Origin: Clostridium thermobutyricum
GTDB taxonomy: Bacteria; Bacillota; Clostridia; Ch29
Assembly (NCBI GenBank): GCA_016841565.1
Contig: JAENYX010000004.1
Location: 1 to 64,000 of the forward strand
Reading direction: 5' to 3'
Length of the DNA: 64,000 bases
Of the stretch, positions 7,411 through 15,541 are shown piece after piece (position 1 is the stretch's first letter; each line of letters starts with the position of its first letter). The position numbers and the translations under genes are program-made. The notes beneath the pieces are model-generated. The model was given only the letters and a program-made list of their open reading frames with translations. It did no database searches and was not told the DNA's origin.

Positions 7411-7998
7411 TATTTTTTCGCATATTTTTTACAAGGTCTAAAAGATTAACACCGGGGCCGATACAGGCGTCCGGCTAAGGGGCGAATAGGAGGTAAGCGT
7501 TGTGGCTTAGATGGGCTTTAACTGGATACGAATATGATAAGTGGAGCCTAATGGTCAATTTCAGCTACAAAGAATATTATGATAATAAAAATAATTATAG
7601 CTTAGTACGCTAGCCGGGTAACGGGGGCTCTACCATTCAGGTGGTGCCTTTTCTTGAATCTCATTCAAGTTACCAGGTTTCCCTGTGAGAATTAATAATA
7701 GTGGTTATAAGTGGCAGAGTTCGTTTTGGCACAATAGTCATGGACATATAAGGGCTCACCGGCATGTGCTGCACGTCTCCTGTATTTATGGACATGAGAG
7801 TTGTACCATCTTATCTGCCGGTTCAGTTAATAATATTTAGGGGGCATGGGATATGTTAATGGTAATCTGCCAAAAAGGATAACAAGAACAGGGTTCTATA
7901 ACTCAACTTAGAGTGTAGATTGTATTAGTCTCCGAATCGGTGGGAAAATAAATATATTACAAGCAACAGTAAATCCATCATGAGGGAGGCTAAAAAGG
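7411..7998 (+). other. Region without intact genes; possible decayed small gene
   Basis: No intact gene is visible before GTG 7999. Short open stretches in different frames look protein-like. One is GYEYDKWSLMVNFSYKEYYD followed by NKNNYSLVR (about 7530-7612). Another is a 51-codon run from GTG 7685 to the stop at 7838-7840, rich in His, Ser and aromatic residues. They could be pieces of one frameshifted gene, but I recognise no family and chance is not excluded. Confidence 0.3.
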
Positions 7999-8430
7999 GT
8001 GCCAGATAATACCGAAACAATAAAATCCCTAAACCAGCTTTTGCAGGGAGAGTACATGGCAGTGGAGAGTTTCAATACCTTTATCTCCAAGACAGAAGAT
8101 GAGAATGTTAAGAAAAATCTTCAAGAGATACAAAAGCAGCACAGGCAAAATATTGATACATTGGCAAGCTATATTCAGGACATTGACGGACAGCCGCATG
8201 AGAATCTTGGGATGAAGGGTAAGCTTGGCAATATGAAGGTGGGTATGGATTTGGGCTCAAAGACCCATACGGCTGAAATTATCAAAAAAGCGTTGGAAGG
8301 CGAAACACGGGGAGTTAATATGGCAGAAAAGGTTCTAAGGGGTAACCTGGATGATAAATCCAGGGATATTGCAGGTGAGATACTACACAAGGACAGGAGT
8401 TCTATTGATAGGCTGAATAGCCTGATGTAA
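7999..8430 (+). CDS. DUF2383 / PA2169-type four-helix-bundle protein
   Basis: The 143-residue protein begins at GTG 7999 behind GGGAGGCTAAAAAGG. It looks like an all-helical ferritin-like bundle: LNQLLQGEYMAVESFNTFI, EDENVKKNLQEIQKQHRQNI, a glycine-rich linker (GMKGKLGNMKVGMDLGSK), and EIIKKALEGETRGVNMAEKVL. The Glu and His positions in the helices resemble ferritin-like metal sites (E18, E23, H48). Members of this family in Firmicutes are often linked to sporulation or stress, but function is not established. It is a single gene closed by a terminator. Confidence 0.7.
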   Translation: MPDNTETIKSLNQLLQGEYMAVESFNTFISKTEDENVKKNLQEIQKQHRQNIDTLASYIQDIDGQPHENLGMKGKLGNMKVGMDLGSKTHTAEIIKKALEGETRGVNMAEKVLRGNLDDKSRDIAGEILHKDRSSIDRLNSLM

Positions 8431-8448
8431 TGGGTATGAAATTACCCG

Positions 8449-8475
8449 ATAAGAGAGCCTATAGGCTCTCTTTAT
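8449..8475 (+). terminator. Intrinsic terminator after the DUF2383 gene
   Basis: AGAGAGCC-TATA-GGCTCTCT forms a perfect 8-bp stem followed by TTATT. It also faces the convergent serine dehydratase gene and could serve both strands. Confidence 0.75.
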
Positions 8476-8502
8476 TGCTTCTATTAGGACAATAAGGTAT
8501 AT

Positions 8503-10071
8503 CTATCCTTCCAGCTTCCGTTGTATCCTCCGGGATGAGGGGGTAAGCGACAGGCCGCCTTTACCGGTACAGCGCAGCTCTGCGGGCAGCATCAGTCCCG
8601 CCTTATACATAGCGGCGATTGTTTCATCCAGCGGTATTACCTTGTCAAATCCGGCCAATGCCAATTCGGCCATTGCCAAAGCATTACTGCCGGCCATTAT
8701 ATTTTTCCCGAGGCAGGGCACCTCTACCCGGCCGGCCACCGGGTCGCAGGTTAATCCAAGCACGTTTTGCAATGCCATTGACGCTGCATCAAGAGCCTGT
8801 TCTGCCGTACCTCCCAACAATTGTACCAAACCCGCCGCTGCCATACCCGAGGCAGAACCGCATTCGGCCTGACATCCGCCCATCTCCCCAGAAAAAGTGC
8901 TGTGCTCTGCAATCAGGACGCCAACCATTCCTGCCGCCATCATGGCTTTGCCGACTGCGTCATCCGGCATATCCAGGACATGAGCGGCGCCAATCAATGT
9001 GCCCGGCACCGCTCCGCACGAACCGGCAGTAGGAGATGCAACAATGGTTCGCATGGAACTTTTGGCCTCCATCATAAGGGTGATATTTTTAATTATGAAA
9101 TGCATCATTCTGCCGCTTATCATGTTTTTTTCCGAAAGCAGCTGTGCCTGCCGTCCCAATATCCGGTCGGGATATTCTTCTTTGGCTGCTGCAGTGTCAT
9201 CAATGGTCTGTTTAAGAATCGATACCATATCTGCCATTTTGGACAAAACTGCCTGCCTGCTGAGCCCGCTCCGGTTTGTTTCGTAACGGATTGCGATATC
9301 TGACAGTGAAAGCTGCTCTTTTTCCGCAATGGCAAGTATTTCATCAGCCGTATTGAAAAGGCCGGAATACTCACTCTTCGATTTAACCGGCAGTACAGGA
9401 GTGAGAGTTATGACATGTCTAACGGGAAATTTCTCTTTGAGTTCTGATAGTAGGCTTCTGGGCATTTGGGACTGAGCACGGTAATCTATAAGGTATTGCC
9501 CTGCATCATTATGAGACACAAGCAATGTGTCATGCTTGCGGCTGTGAGTGCCGATATAATCCCGGCAGGCATCCACCGTATCAGACGGGCAATTGCCAAA
9601 CAACAGTATCGTCTCATGAAAGCCGCCGTCAATGGATACCGGAATGCCGGCCAATTGGCGCAATTCAATCATGCCGCCGCCACGGGAAATAAATTCTGCT
9701 TCTATATGCCGCTTCATTGAATCAAACGCCGTAACCCTGAAAACATTGGGATGGTCGGCGGTAAATTCAGAAATGCGAAATTCTATTGAAATCCCGGATT
9801 GTTTTGCCAGTTCCAGCGCATCCGCTATACGCGGGTCGTATGTATCATATCCCAGAATTCCACCGGCCAGACCGAAATCCGATCCCTGGGTGCGAAAAGT
9901 CTGGGCCAGGGAATGGCCGGCGGCAAATTCAAAAATCACCCGCTTCGGATGGTCACCGGACATCTGACGGATGATTTTGCCGATACGTACCGATGCCGCA
10001 GTATGAGAGCTGGACGGGCCAATCATTACAGGACCAATAACATCGTTGAAAATGCTTGCAGGCTGTTTCAT
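8503..10071 (-). CDS. sdaA: L-serine dehydratase, iron-sulfur dependent, single-chain
   Basis: The enzyme deaminates L-serine to pyruvate and ammonia with an oxygen-sensitive 4Fe-4S cluster. The 522-residue chain has the beta domain first (GPVMIGPSSSHTAASVRIGK) and the alpha domain after about residue 300 (SPTAGSCGAVPGTLIGAAHV, GGCQAECGSASGMAAAG, and a further Cys in LGLTCDP). These supply the cluster cysteines. It is therefore the fused type, not the split SdaAA/SdaAB pair common in Bacillus. The start ATG 10071 has AAGGAG seven bases upstream; the longer frame to 10098 has no such site. It stands alone on the minus strand. Confidence 0.92.
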   Translation of the reverse strand: MKQPASIFNDVIGPVMIGPSSSHTAASVRIGKIIRQMSGDHPKRVIFEFAAGHSLAQTFRTQGSDFGLAGGILGYDTYDPRIADALELAKQSGISIEFRISEFTADHPNVFRVTAFDSMKRHIEAEFISRGGGMIELRQLAGIPVSIDGGFHETILLFGNCPSDTVDACRDYIGTHSRKHDTLLVSHNDAGQYLIDYRAQSQMPRSLLSELKEKFPVRHVITLTPVLPVKSKSEYSGLFNTADEILAIAEKEQLSLSDIAIRYETNRSGLSRQAVLSKMADMVSILKQTIDDTAAAKEEYPDRILGRQAQLLSEKNMISGRMMHFIIKNITLMMEAKSSMRTIVASPTAGSCGAVPGTLIGAAHVLDMPDDAVGKAMMAAGMVGVLIAEHSTFSGEMGGCQAECGSASGMAAAGLVQLLGGTAEQALDAASMALQNVLGLTCDPVAGRVEVPCLGKNIMAGSNALAMAELALAGFDKVIPLDETIAAMYKAGLMLPAELRCTGKGGLSLTPSSRRIQRKLEG

Positions 10072-10235
10072 AAGATCACTCCTTCCAATTACCGTCATAA
10101 AGAATTTATTCTGCTTACAATTGAGAGATTCCTGCTATGTACAACTGCTCTGTCCTGATAAACTCCGTAAGGATGAGCGCAAGCTATCAACAAGCATGGG
10201 CAAAAAGTCTGAAATCCATATTGTATAATTTTCTA

Positions 10236-10264
10236 TTGAAAAAGCATAGGCTATATGGTATTAT
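10236..10264 (+). promoter_or_regulatory. Sigma-A promoter of tRNA-Leu
   Basis: TTGAAA at 10236-10241, a 17-base spacer and TATTAT at 10259-10264 form a near-consensus promoter about 29 bases before the tRNA. Confidence 0.75.
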
Positions 10265-10292
10265 ATCACTTGTGACCAAAACAATAAAACAT

Positions 10293-10377
10293 GCGGGAGT
10301 GGCGGAATTGGCAGACGCGCTAGACTTAGGATCTAGTGGTGAACACCGTGGGGGTTCAAGTCCCTTCTCCCGCACCA
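10293..10377 (+). tRNA. tRNA-Leu (anticodon TAG)
   Basis: The 85-base sequence folds as a class II tRNA. The acceptor stem is GCGGGAG/CTCCCGC, the D arm is GGCGGAATTGGCAGACGC, and the anticodon stem CTAGA/TCTAG carries the loop CTTAGGA. A long variable arm (GGTGAACACC) and the T arm GGGGGTTCAAGTCCC follow. CCA is encoded at 10375-10377. The anticodon TAG and the variable arm identify leucine. Confidence 0.97.
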
Positions 10378-10465
10378 GTAATATCCACAACGGTGAAGAT
10401 ATCCATTTTATTTTGATTATCCGCACTATTGTGGATTATTATTTTCCTGGGGGAAGCACAGGAGG

Positions 10466-10522
10466 GGAAGCAATAGAACCGTCCCCGTGCTTCCGGAGCA
10501 CGGGGACGGTTCTATTGCTTCC
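10466..10522. repeat. Perfect 26-bp inverted repeat with 5-base loop
   Basis: The arms 10466-10491 and 10497-10522 are exact reverse complements around the loop TCCGG. Each arm contains GAACCGTCCCCGTGCT. GC-rich palindromes with a GAACCGTCCCC core occur as dispersed extragenic repeats in clostridial genomes, to my knowledge. It lies between tRNA-Leu and the promoter of the aromatic operon leader and could also stop tRNA transcripts. Confidence 0.85.
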
Positions 10523-10524
10523 AG

Positions 10525-10553
10525 TTGACTTTTTATACGTAACCTGATAGAAT
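10525..10553 (+). promoter_or_regulatory. Sigma-A promoter of the tyrosine-rich leader and aro operon
   Basis: TTGACT at 10525-10530, a 17-base spacer and TAGAAT at 10548-10553 give a good promoter. The expected start point is about 40 bases before the small ORF at 10599. I see no comparable promoter between that ORF and aroF. Confidence 0.65.
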
Positions 10554-10598
10554 TATTCCCAATACACAGATACAGTGATTATACCGGAGGTAAACTCT

Positions 10599-10769
10599 AT
10601 GGAAAACCTTATTGGAAAGGTTAATGCCGGACAATTAAACAGCTACTACTATTATTACGTCGGGGGCTATTATTACAGCGCCGGCTGTTTGTCCTGCAAC
10701 AGAATATGTAAAACCTTTTCTAATGAGGATATGAAAAGATTGGTGCGGTATAAGCCAATAAAGGTATAG
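10599..10769 (+). CDS. Small tyrosine-rich ORF, candidate leader peptide of the aro operon
   Basis: The ORF starts at ATG 10599 with GGAGGT seven bases upstream and encodes 56 residues. The central stretch SYYYYYVGGYYYS has eight Tyr codons in eleven positions, and a ninth Tyr lies near the end. It also has GCLSCNRIC. It lies between a promoter and an intrinsic terminator, directly upstream of DAHP synthase and prephenate dehydrogenase, the enzymes that commit carbon to tyrosine. This is what a Tyr-codon attenuator would look like, but it could instead be a small functional peptide. No known family is recognised. Confidence 0.6.
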   Translation: MENLIGKVNAGQLNSYYYYYVGGYYYSAGCLSCNRICKTFSNEDMKRLVRYKPIKV

Positions 10770-10787
10770 GAATTACCATACCTTTAT
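10758..10787 (+). promoter_or_regulatory. Hairpin overlapping the end of the tyrosine-rich ORF
   Basis: ATAAAGGTAT (10758-10767) and ATACCTTTAT (10778-10787) are perfect 10-base inverted arms around a 10-base loop. The left arm overlaps the last codons of the small ORF, so a ribosome reaching the stop would open this stem. It could be the pause or anti-antiterminator stem of an attenuator. Confidence 0.45.
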
Positions 10788-10806
10788 AGTAATAGATAGG
10801 AATACC

Positions 10807-10835
10807 AGAGGACTCATTGGATGAGTCCTCTTTTT
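10807..10835 (+). terminator. Intrinsic terminator between the Tyr-rich ORF and aroF
   Basis: AGAGGACTCAT-TGG-ATGAGTCCTCT is a perfect 11-bp stem followed by TTTTTTA. It sits about 200 bases before aroF and so would control read-through into the aro operon. Confidence 0.85.
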
Positions 10836-11034
10836 TATTTAAGGAAAGGGGACTCACCGTTATTGAGATGTGAGAGGTTAGAGGTGTGACGTGAGGTTTT
10901 GCACTGCTTTTTAGCAGCTCTGAAATTCTCATATCCTACATCCCACATCCCAAGGGAATGCCCCCAATTAACAAAGCATGTCTCCGGAGAAGGGGGAATG
11001 TCTACAACACTACAAATATTATGGGAGAGGAGCA

Positions 11035-12048
11035 ATGGGTATGATTATTGTATTAAACCAAAATGCAGCTGAAGAGGATGTTGAAAAAATCAAAAGGAAA
11101 ATGATTAGCCTGGGCTGTGAAATCCATGAGTCCAGGGGGACAAACTATCATATTTTCGGGTTGGTGGGGGATACCAGTTGTATCGACCCCTCATTGATTG
11201 AGGCAAACAGAAATGTAGACAGGCTGATATCGGTTCAGGAACCATACAAAAAAGCAAACAGGCTTTTCCACCCCGAGAAAACTGTTGTGAATGTGGAAGG
11301 CAAAGAAATAGGCGGCGGGGAGTTTACGGTTATTGCCGGGCCCTGTTCGGTGGAGAGCGAGGAGCAGATAGTGAGCATTGCTGAGAGCATTAAGGAAAGC
11401 GGAGCGGCCTTCCTTAGAGGGGGAGCATACAAGCCCAGGACTTCTCCTTACAGTTTCCAGGGCCTGGGAGAGCAGGGACTTGAACTGCTCAAACTGGCCC
11501 GGGAGAAAACCGGGATGCCCATTGTTACCGAGCTGATGTCTCCGGATAAAATCGGGAAGTTCGTGGCCGATGTGGATATCATCCAAATAGGTGCCAGAAG
11601 CATGCAGAACTTTGACCTGCTTAAGGAAGTGGGAAAAACATCCAAGCCGGTACTGCTCAAGAGGGGTATGTCGGCCACCATCGAGGAGCTGCTAATGGCG
11701 GCCGAATACATAATGTCGGAGGGGAATGAGAGAGTTATACTTTGCGAAAGGGGAATCCGGACCTTTGAAAAATACACCAGGAATACGCTGGATTTGAGCG
11801 CCATACCTGTTATTAAAAAGTACAGCCATCTGCCGGTAATAGTAGACCCCAGCCATGCATCGGGGTACTGGTGGCTGGTGGAGCCCCTGGCCAAAGCTGC
11901 CCTTGCGGTGGGTGCCGACGGATTAATAATAGAGGTGCACAACGACCCGGCAAATGCCAGATGTGACGGTCAGCAGTCCATCAAACCGGAGAGATTTAAA
12001 GCTTTGATGGATATACTGGGGAAAATGGCCCGGGTAATAAACGAATAG
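11035..12048 (+). CDS. aroF: 3-deoxy-7-phosphoheptulonate (DAHP) synthase
   Basis: The enzyme condenses phosphoenolpyruvate and erythrose 4-phosphate, the first step of the shikimate pathway. The 337-residue protein has an N-terminal ferredoxin-like regulatory domain (about 1-70, MIIVLNQNAAEEDVEKIKRK). The TIM barrel shows GPCSVESEEQI, RGGAYKPRTSPYSFQGLG, LKRGMS and VDPSHASG. This is the AroAI-beta type in which the N-terminal domain mediates feedback control. ATG 11035 follows GGGAGAGGAG; the longer frame to 10978 has no site. tyrA and aroA follow in the same direction. Confidence 0.95.
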   Translation: MGMIIVLNQNAAEEDVEKIKRKMISLGCEIHESRGTNYHIFGLVGDTSCIDPSLIEANRNVDRLISVQEPYKKANRLFHPEKTVVNVEGKEIGGGEFTVIAGPCSVESEEQIVSIAESIKESGAAFLRGGAYKPRTSPYSFQGLGEQGLELLKLAREKTGMPIVTELMSPDKIGKFVADVDIIQIGARSMQNFDLLKEVGKTSKPVLLKRGMSATIEELLMAAEYIMSEGNERVILCERGIRTFEKYTRNTLDLSAIPVIKKYSHLPVIVDPSHASGYWWLVEPLAKAALAVGADGLIIEVHNDPANARCDGQQSIKPERFKALMDILGKMARVINE

Positions 12049-12064
12049 ATGGGGGATGGCAAAT

Positions 12065-12931
12065 ATGAAAAAACCGGGAAAAAGCATTACTATTGTGGGG
12101 CTGGGACTGATAGGCGGCTCCTTTGCCATGGCCCTTAAGAAACTAAACCCTGCAAATCTGTGGGCGGTGGATGTGGACCGTGGCGCTTTGGAAGCCGCCC
12201 GGGAAAGAGGTATAATCGACGAGGGATACATGGACCCTCAAACACCGCTGGGTAATTCAGACATAGTAATAATGTGCACATATCCAGGCATAACCATTAG
12301 TTTTATCAGGGATAATATGCAGTGCTTCAAAAGAGGGGCAATTATCACCGACACTGCCGGTATAAAGGTCAGGCCGGTAAGGGAAATTAACTCAATACTG
12401 CGTGAGGATCTGGACTTTGTGGCAGGGCATCCCCTGGCAGGAAATGAGTATAAAGGCCTGGAGTTTGCATCCGGTTCAATATTTGACGGTGCGAGCTACA
12501 TAATAACTCCCACCGACAGAAACAAAGAAAAAAACATAGCGGCAATCGAAGATCTGGTTACCGGGTTGGGCATTAAAAGGATAGTCAGGCTGAGCCCGGC
12601 AAAGCACGATGAAGTTATAGCCCTGTCCAGCCAGCTCCCCCATGTTATTGCCGCCACTCTTATAAGCGGCGTCGATGATTATGATACCAATCTGTTTGAG
12701 GCGGGGAGCTACAGGGATGCAACCAGGGTGGCCAGGATTAACTCACAGCTATGGGCCGAGCTTCTTCTGGAAAACAATAAAAACATACTGGCTCAGATAG
12801 AAAATTTTGAATATAACCTGGCCCAAATAAAGAGAGCCATAACAGACAACAAACCGGAAATACTTGAGCTAATATTTGACCGGGTGTGCGCTAAAAAGGA
12901 AGGAATTTTAACAGGATCGGAGAAAGCATAA
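12065..12931 (+). CDS. tyrA: Prephenate dehydrogenase
   Basis: The enzyme oxidatively decarboxylates prephenate to 4-hydroxyphenylpyruvate, the tyrosine branch. The 288-residue protein opens with the Rossmann motif VGLGLIGGSFAMAL. It then has HPLAGNEYKGLEFAS and LSSQLPHVIAATL, typical of the helical dehydrogenase domain. There is no C-terminal ACT domain, so it is a short form. ATG 12065 has GGGGGAT at good distance, while ATG 12056 directly abuts it. The gap to aroF is about 16 bases. Confidence 0.93.
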   Translation: MKKPGKSITIVGLGLIGGSFAMALKKLNPANLWAVDVDRGALEAARERGIIDEGYMDPQTPLGNSDIVIMCTYPGITISFIRDNMQCFKRGAIITDTAGIKVRPVREINSILREDLDFVAGHPLAGNEYKGLEFASGSIFDGASYIITPTDRNKEKNIAAIEDLVTGLGIKRIVRLSPAKHDEVIALSSQLPHVIAATLISGVDDYDTNLFEAGSYRDATRVARINSQLWAELLLENNKNILAQIENFEYNLAQIKRAITDNKPEILELIFDRVCAKKEGILTGSEKA

Positions 12932-12941
12932 AATAAGGTGT

Positions 12942-14273
12942 ATGAAAGGGGAAGCCAGGATGGATACTGTCACAATAAATCCGGCCGGTCTGGCCGGAAA
13001 GGTAAATATCCCTCCTTCAAAAAGCCTCAGCCACAGGGCGGTAATATGTGCCGGGCTTGCGGAGGGTATAAGTATTATAGACAACCTGATACTTTCGGAG
13101 GATATAAAAGCCACTCTAAGCGGTATTGAGGCCCTGGGGGCGTCGGTTGAATTCATTAATACCGGGTCTCTGCAAGAAACCTGTACCGTCAGAATAAAGG
13201 GGAATGCCGGGGTAAAGGTCCAAAACGATACCATCAACTGTAACGAATCCGGGTCTACACTGAGGTTTCTGGTACCCTTTGCAGGCCTTGCCGGGCAGAG
13301 CATGACCTTTACAGGGCGGGGAGAACTGGTCCAAAGGCCCCTTGATATATACTATGAAATATTTGACCGGCAGGGCATAGAGTATTCCAATAACAACGGA
13401 AGGCTTCCATTAACGGTGAAGGGTGTATTAAAGCCGGGGACTTTCAGAGTTAAAGGCAATGTAAGCTCACAATTTATAACGGGGCTTATGCTGACGCTGC
13501 CCCTCCTTGATGGGAATTCAAAAATAGAAGTAACCACTCCGCTCCAGTCAAAGGGGTACGTGGAACTGACGCTGGATGTTCTTGAGAAGTTCGGCATATA
13601 CATACACAACAGGGATTTCAGGGAGTTTGGCATTAATGGAAAACAAAGCTATAAAAGCACGAATTACCAGGTGGAAGGAGACTACTCCCAGGCAGCATTC
13701 TGGCTGGTGGCGGGGCTTTTGGGCGGCGAGATAGTATGCAACGGTTTGAATCTTAATTCGGCCCAGGGGGACAGAGATATACTCAGCATAGTTAAAAGAA
13801 TGGGGGCCAATATACAAGCCCATCAGGATTTTATTAAAGCCGTGAGGTCAGCAACCCACGGAACGGTGATTGATGCTTCCCAGTGCCCTGATCTTGTACC
13901 CGTTACTGCCGTCCTGGGGGCACTAAGCACCGGGACAACAAAAATAGTAAATGCCGAAAGGCTCAGGATAAAGGAATCCGACAGGCTCAGGGCAATATCA
14001 ACAGAGCTCAATAAACTGGGTGCCAATGTCATCGAGTTGGACGACGGCCTTATAATAGAAGGAAAAGAGAGCTTAAAAGGCGGCAGGGTGGACAGCTGGA
14101 ACGACCACCGGATTGCCATGGCACTGGCGGTGGCTTCCATAAAATGCACCCGGCCTGTTATAATAACCCGAAGCGGCGCAGTAAAAAAATCCTACCCGCA
14201 TTTCTGGAAGGATTTTATAAGCCTGGGAGGGGACATGGAGGGCTCTTCAAGCACCCAATATACACTGTTATAA
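12942..14273 (+). CDS. aroA: 3-phosphoshikimate 1-carboxyvinyltransferase (EPSP synthase)
   Basis: The enzyme transfers enolpyruvyl from PEP to shikimate 3-phosphate. Motifs visible are PPSKSLSHRAVICAGLAEG near the N-terminus, NESGSTLRFLVPF, GRGELVQRPLDIYY, AERLRIKESDRLRA and WNDHRIAMALAVAS, with the usual two-domain length (about 440 residues). The start may be ATG 12942 or ATG 12960 (MDTVTINP). The 3' end overlaps the convergent TadZ-like gene by six bases. It is the last gene of this aro set; no further shikimate genes follow here. Confidence 0.93.
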   Translation: MKGEARMDTVTINPAGLAGKVNIPPSKSLSHRAVICAGLAEGISIIDNLILSEDIKATLSGIEALGASVEFINTGSLQETCTVRIKGNAGVKVQNDTINCNESGSTLRFLVPFAGLAGQSMTFTGRGELVQRPLDIYYEIFDRQGIEYSNNNGRLPLTVKGVLKPGTFRVKGNVSSQFITGLMLTLPLLDGNSKIEVTTPLQSKGYVELTLDVLEKFGIYIHNRDFREFGINGKQSYKSTNYQVEGDYSQAAFWLVAGLLGGEIVCNGLNLNSAQGDRDILSIVKRMGANIQAHQDFIKAVRSATHGTVIDASQCPDLVPVTAVLGALSTGTTKIVNAERLRIKESDRLRAISTELNKLGANVIELDDGLIIEGKESLKGGRVDSWNDHRIAMALAVASIKCTRPVIITRSGAVKKSYPHFWKDFISLGGDMEGSSSTQYTLL

Positions 14274-15437
14274 GGAAACCAGCCTTTTCTTTTCACCGTC
14301 CTGCAAGGTTCCGGCGCAGTTAAGCGCAAGCTTTTTCATCTCATCACTTATCTTGGCGGTAGGATTGCTGAGTACGAAAGGGACGCCTTTGTTTAATGCA
14401 TTAACCGTTACCTTGCCGTTGGAAGAAATATGGTTGTCTATTGTTATGTTAAGGTGTCTTTCCACTTCCCGTCTGTTAAGACCGATTTCGTCGGATGACC
14501 GGTTTGACACATAACGGATATTGCTTGATACGCCAAGTTTCTTCAACAGCTCACTTATATTTTTTACCCTTCGGACGGTGGTAAGTTCAAGGGCAAGTAC
14601 CATCAGGATTTCGTCCGACATATTCATTATGGAAAGGGTAAAGGCATCAAGAATGCACGAGGTGTCAATAACCACAAAGTCGTATTGCTGTTTCAGCAGT
14701 TTGAGTATCTTTTCCAGATGCTCAGGCTTTACCGACTCCGCATATTGGGGCTCGGGGGGAGCCAAAAGGGCATCTATGCCCGAACTGTGTTTGCAGAGGC
14801 ATTCATTCAGCAATTCCTGGTCAAGACCTTCAATATCCTGAACAATGCAGTTTACGGTCTTCCTCCGTTTTAAATCCAGCATTACTCCAATATCGCTGGA
14901 CTGCAGGTCCATATCCAGCAGCGCAACCTTTTTCCCGGTTAATTGATGAAGCATTACTGCCAGATTGACAGCAATGGTTGTTGTGCCTATGCCCCCCTTA
15001 GGACTGTATACCGAAATCACTTTAGGGTCTGAAAAGGATGCAGGTGCCCTTTTTCTGTTTTTTCTGCTGTCCAGTTGATGTATCTTTTTGACCGAGCTTA
15101 TCAGCTGGTCGGCCGAAAAGGGCTTGGTCAGATAGTCCCTTGCTCCCGCAATCATGGCCTTTTTGATATACTCCAGTTCACTCTGTACGGTTGTCATGAT
15201 GATGGATATCCCGGGGTAGGCAAAGGAAATTTTCTCGGTAGCCTCAATACCGTCCATCACCGGCATGTTTATGTCCATCAGGATTACGTCGGGTTTTACC
15301 TTCTCAAGAAAGCTGAGGGATTCTTTACCGTTGTTTGCAGTCCCCACAACTTCGATTTCCTCGTCAAAGGAGAGCAGCCTGGAGATATTGCTGCAGGTTT
15401 CCGGGATATCGTCTACTATCAATACTTTGATGCTCAT
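14268..15437 (-). CDS. TadZ/CpaE-like protein: receiver domain fused to ParA/MinD-type ATPase
   Basis: The 389-residue protein has a receiver domain (KVLIVDDIPETC, phospho-acceptor in VILMDINMPVMDG, Lys in YLTKPFS). From about residue 130 an ATPase domain follows with a deviant Walker A (YSPKGGIGTTTIAVNLAV) and DLQSSDIGVMLDL. CpaE/TadZ places the Tad pilus machinery at its site in the cell. Unlike many TadZ proteins with a degenerate receiver, the Asp here is kept. It follows TadE by about 105 bases on the minus strand, with GGAAAGGA before the ATG. Confidence 0.85.
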   Translation of the reverse strand: MSIKVLIVDDIPETCSNISRLLSFDEEIEVVGTANNGKESLSFLEKVKPDVILMDINMPVMDGIEATEKISFAYPGISIIMTTVQSELEYIKKAMIAGARDYLTKPFSADQLISSVKKIHQLDSRKNRKRAPASFSDPKVISVYSPKGGIGTTTIAVNLAVMLHQLTGKKVALLDMDLQSSDIGVMLDLKRRKTVNCIVQDIEGLDQELLNECLCKHSSGIDALLAPPEPQYAESVKPEHLEKILKLLKQQYDFVVIDTSCILDAFTLSIMNMSDEILMVLALELTTVRRVKNISELLKKLGVSSNIRYVSNRSSDEIGLNRREVERHLNITIDNHISSNGKVTVNALNKGVPFVLSNPTAKISDEMKKLALNCAGTLQDGEKKRLVSL

Positions 15438-15541
15438 ATGTCTTCGTCCTTTCCAATTAAGTATTCAAATAGAAAGTGTTTAATCAGGTCGGCATGTCAT
15501 TGGCCGGATTCCTGTGCAGCATATGCATGGAACACAGTTGG

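Noticed and set aside
8619..9974. Several plus-strand frames opposite the serine dehydratase gene
   Set aside because: They lie antisense within a clearly conserved enzyme gene and reflect its GC-rich third positions.
10137..10547. Open frame of 136 codons running through tRNA-Leu and the 26-bp palindrome
   Set aside because: It overlaps a certain tRNA and a palindromic repeat, has no ribosome site and shows no protein family.
10770..11034. T-box leader for the aro operon
   Set aside because: No T-box sequence (AGGGTGGNACCGCG) or specifier-loop layout could be found; only a simple hairpin and terminator are present.
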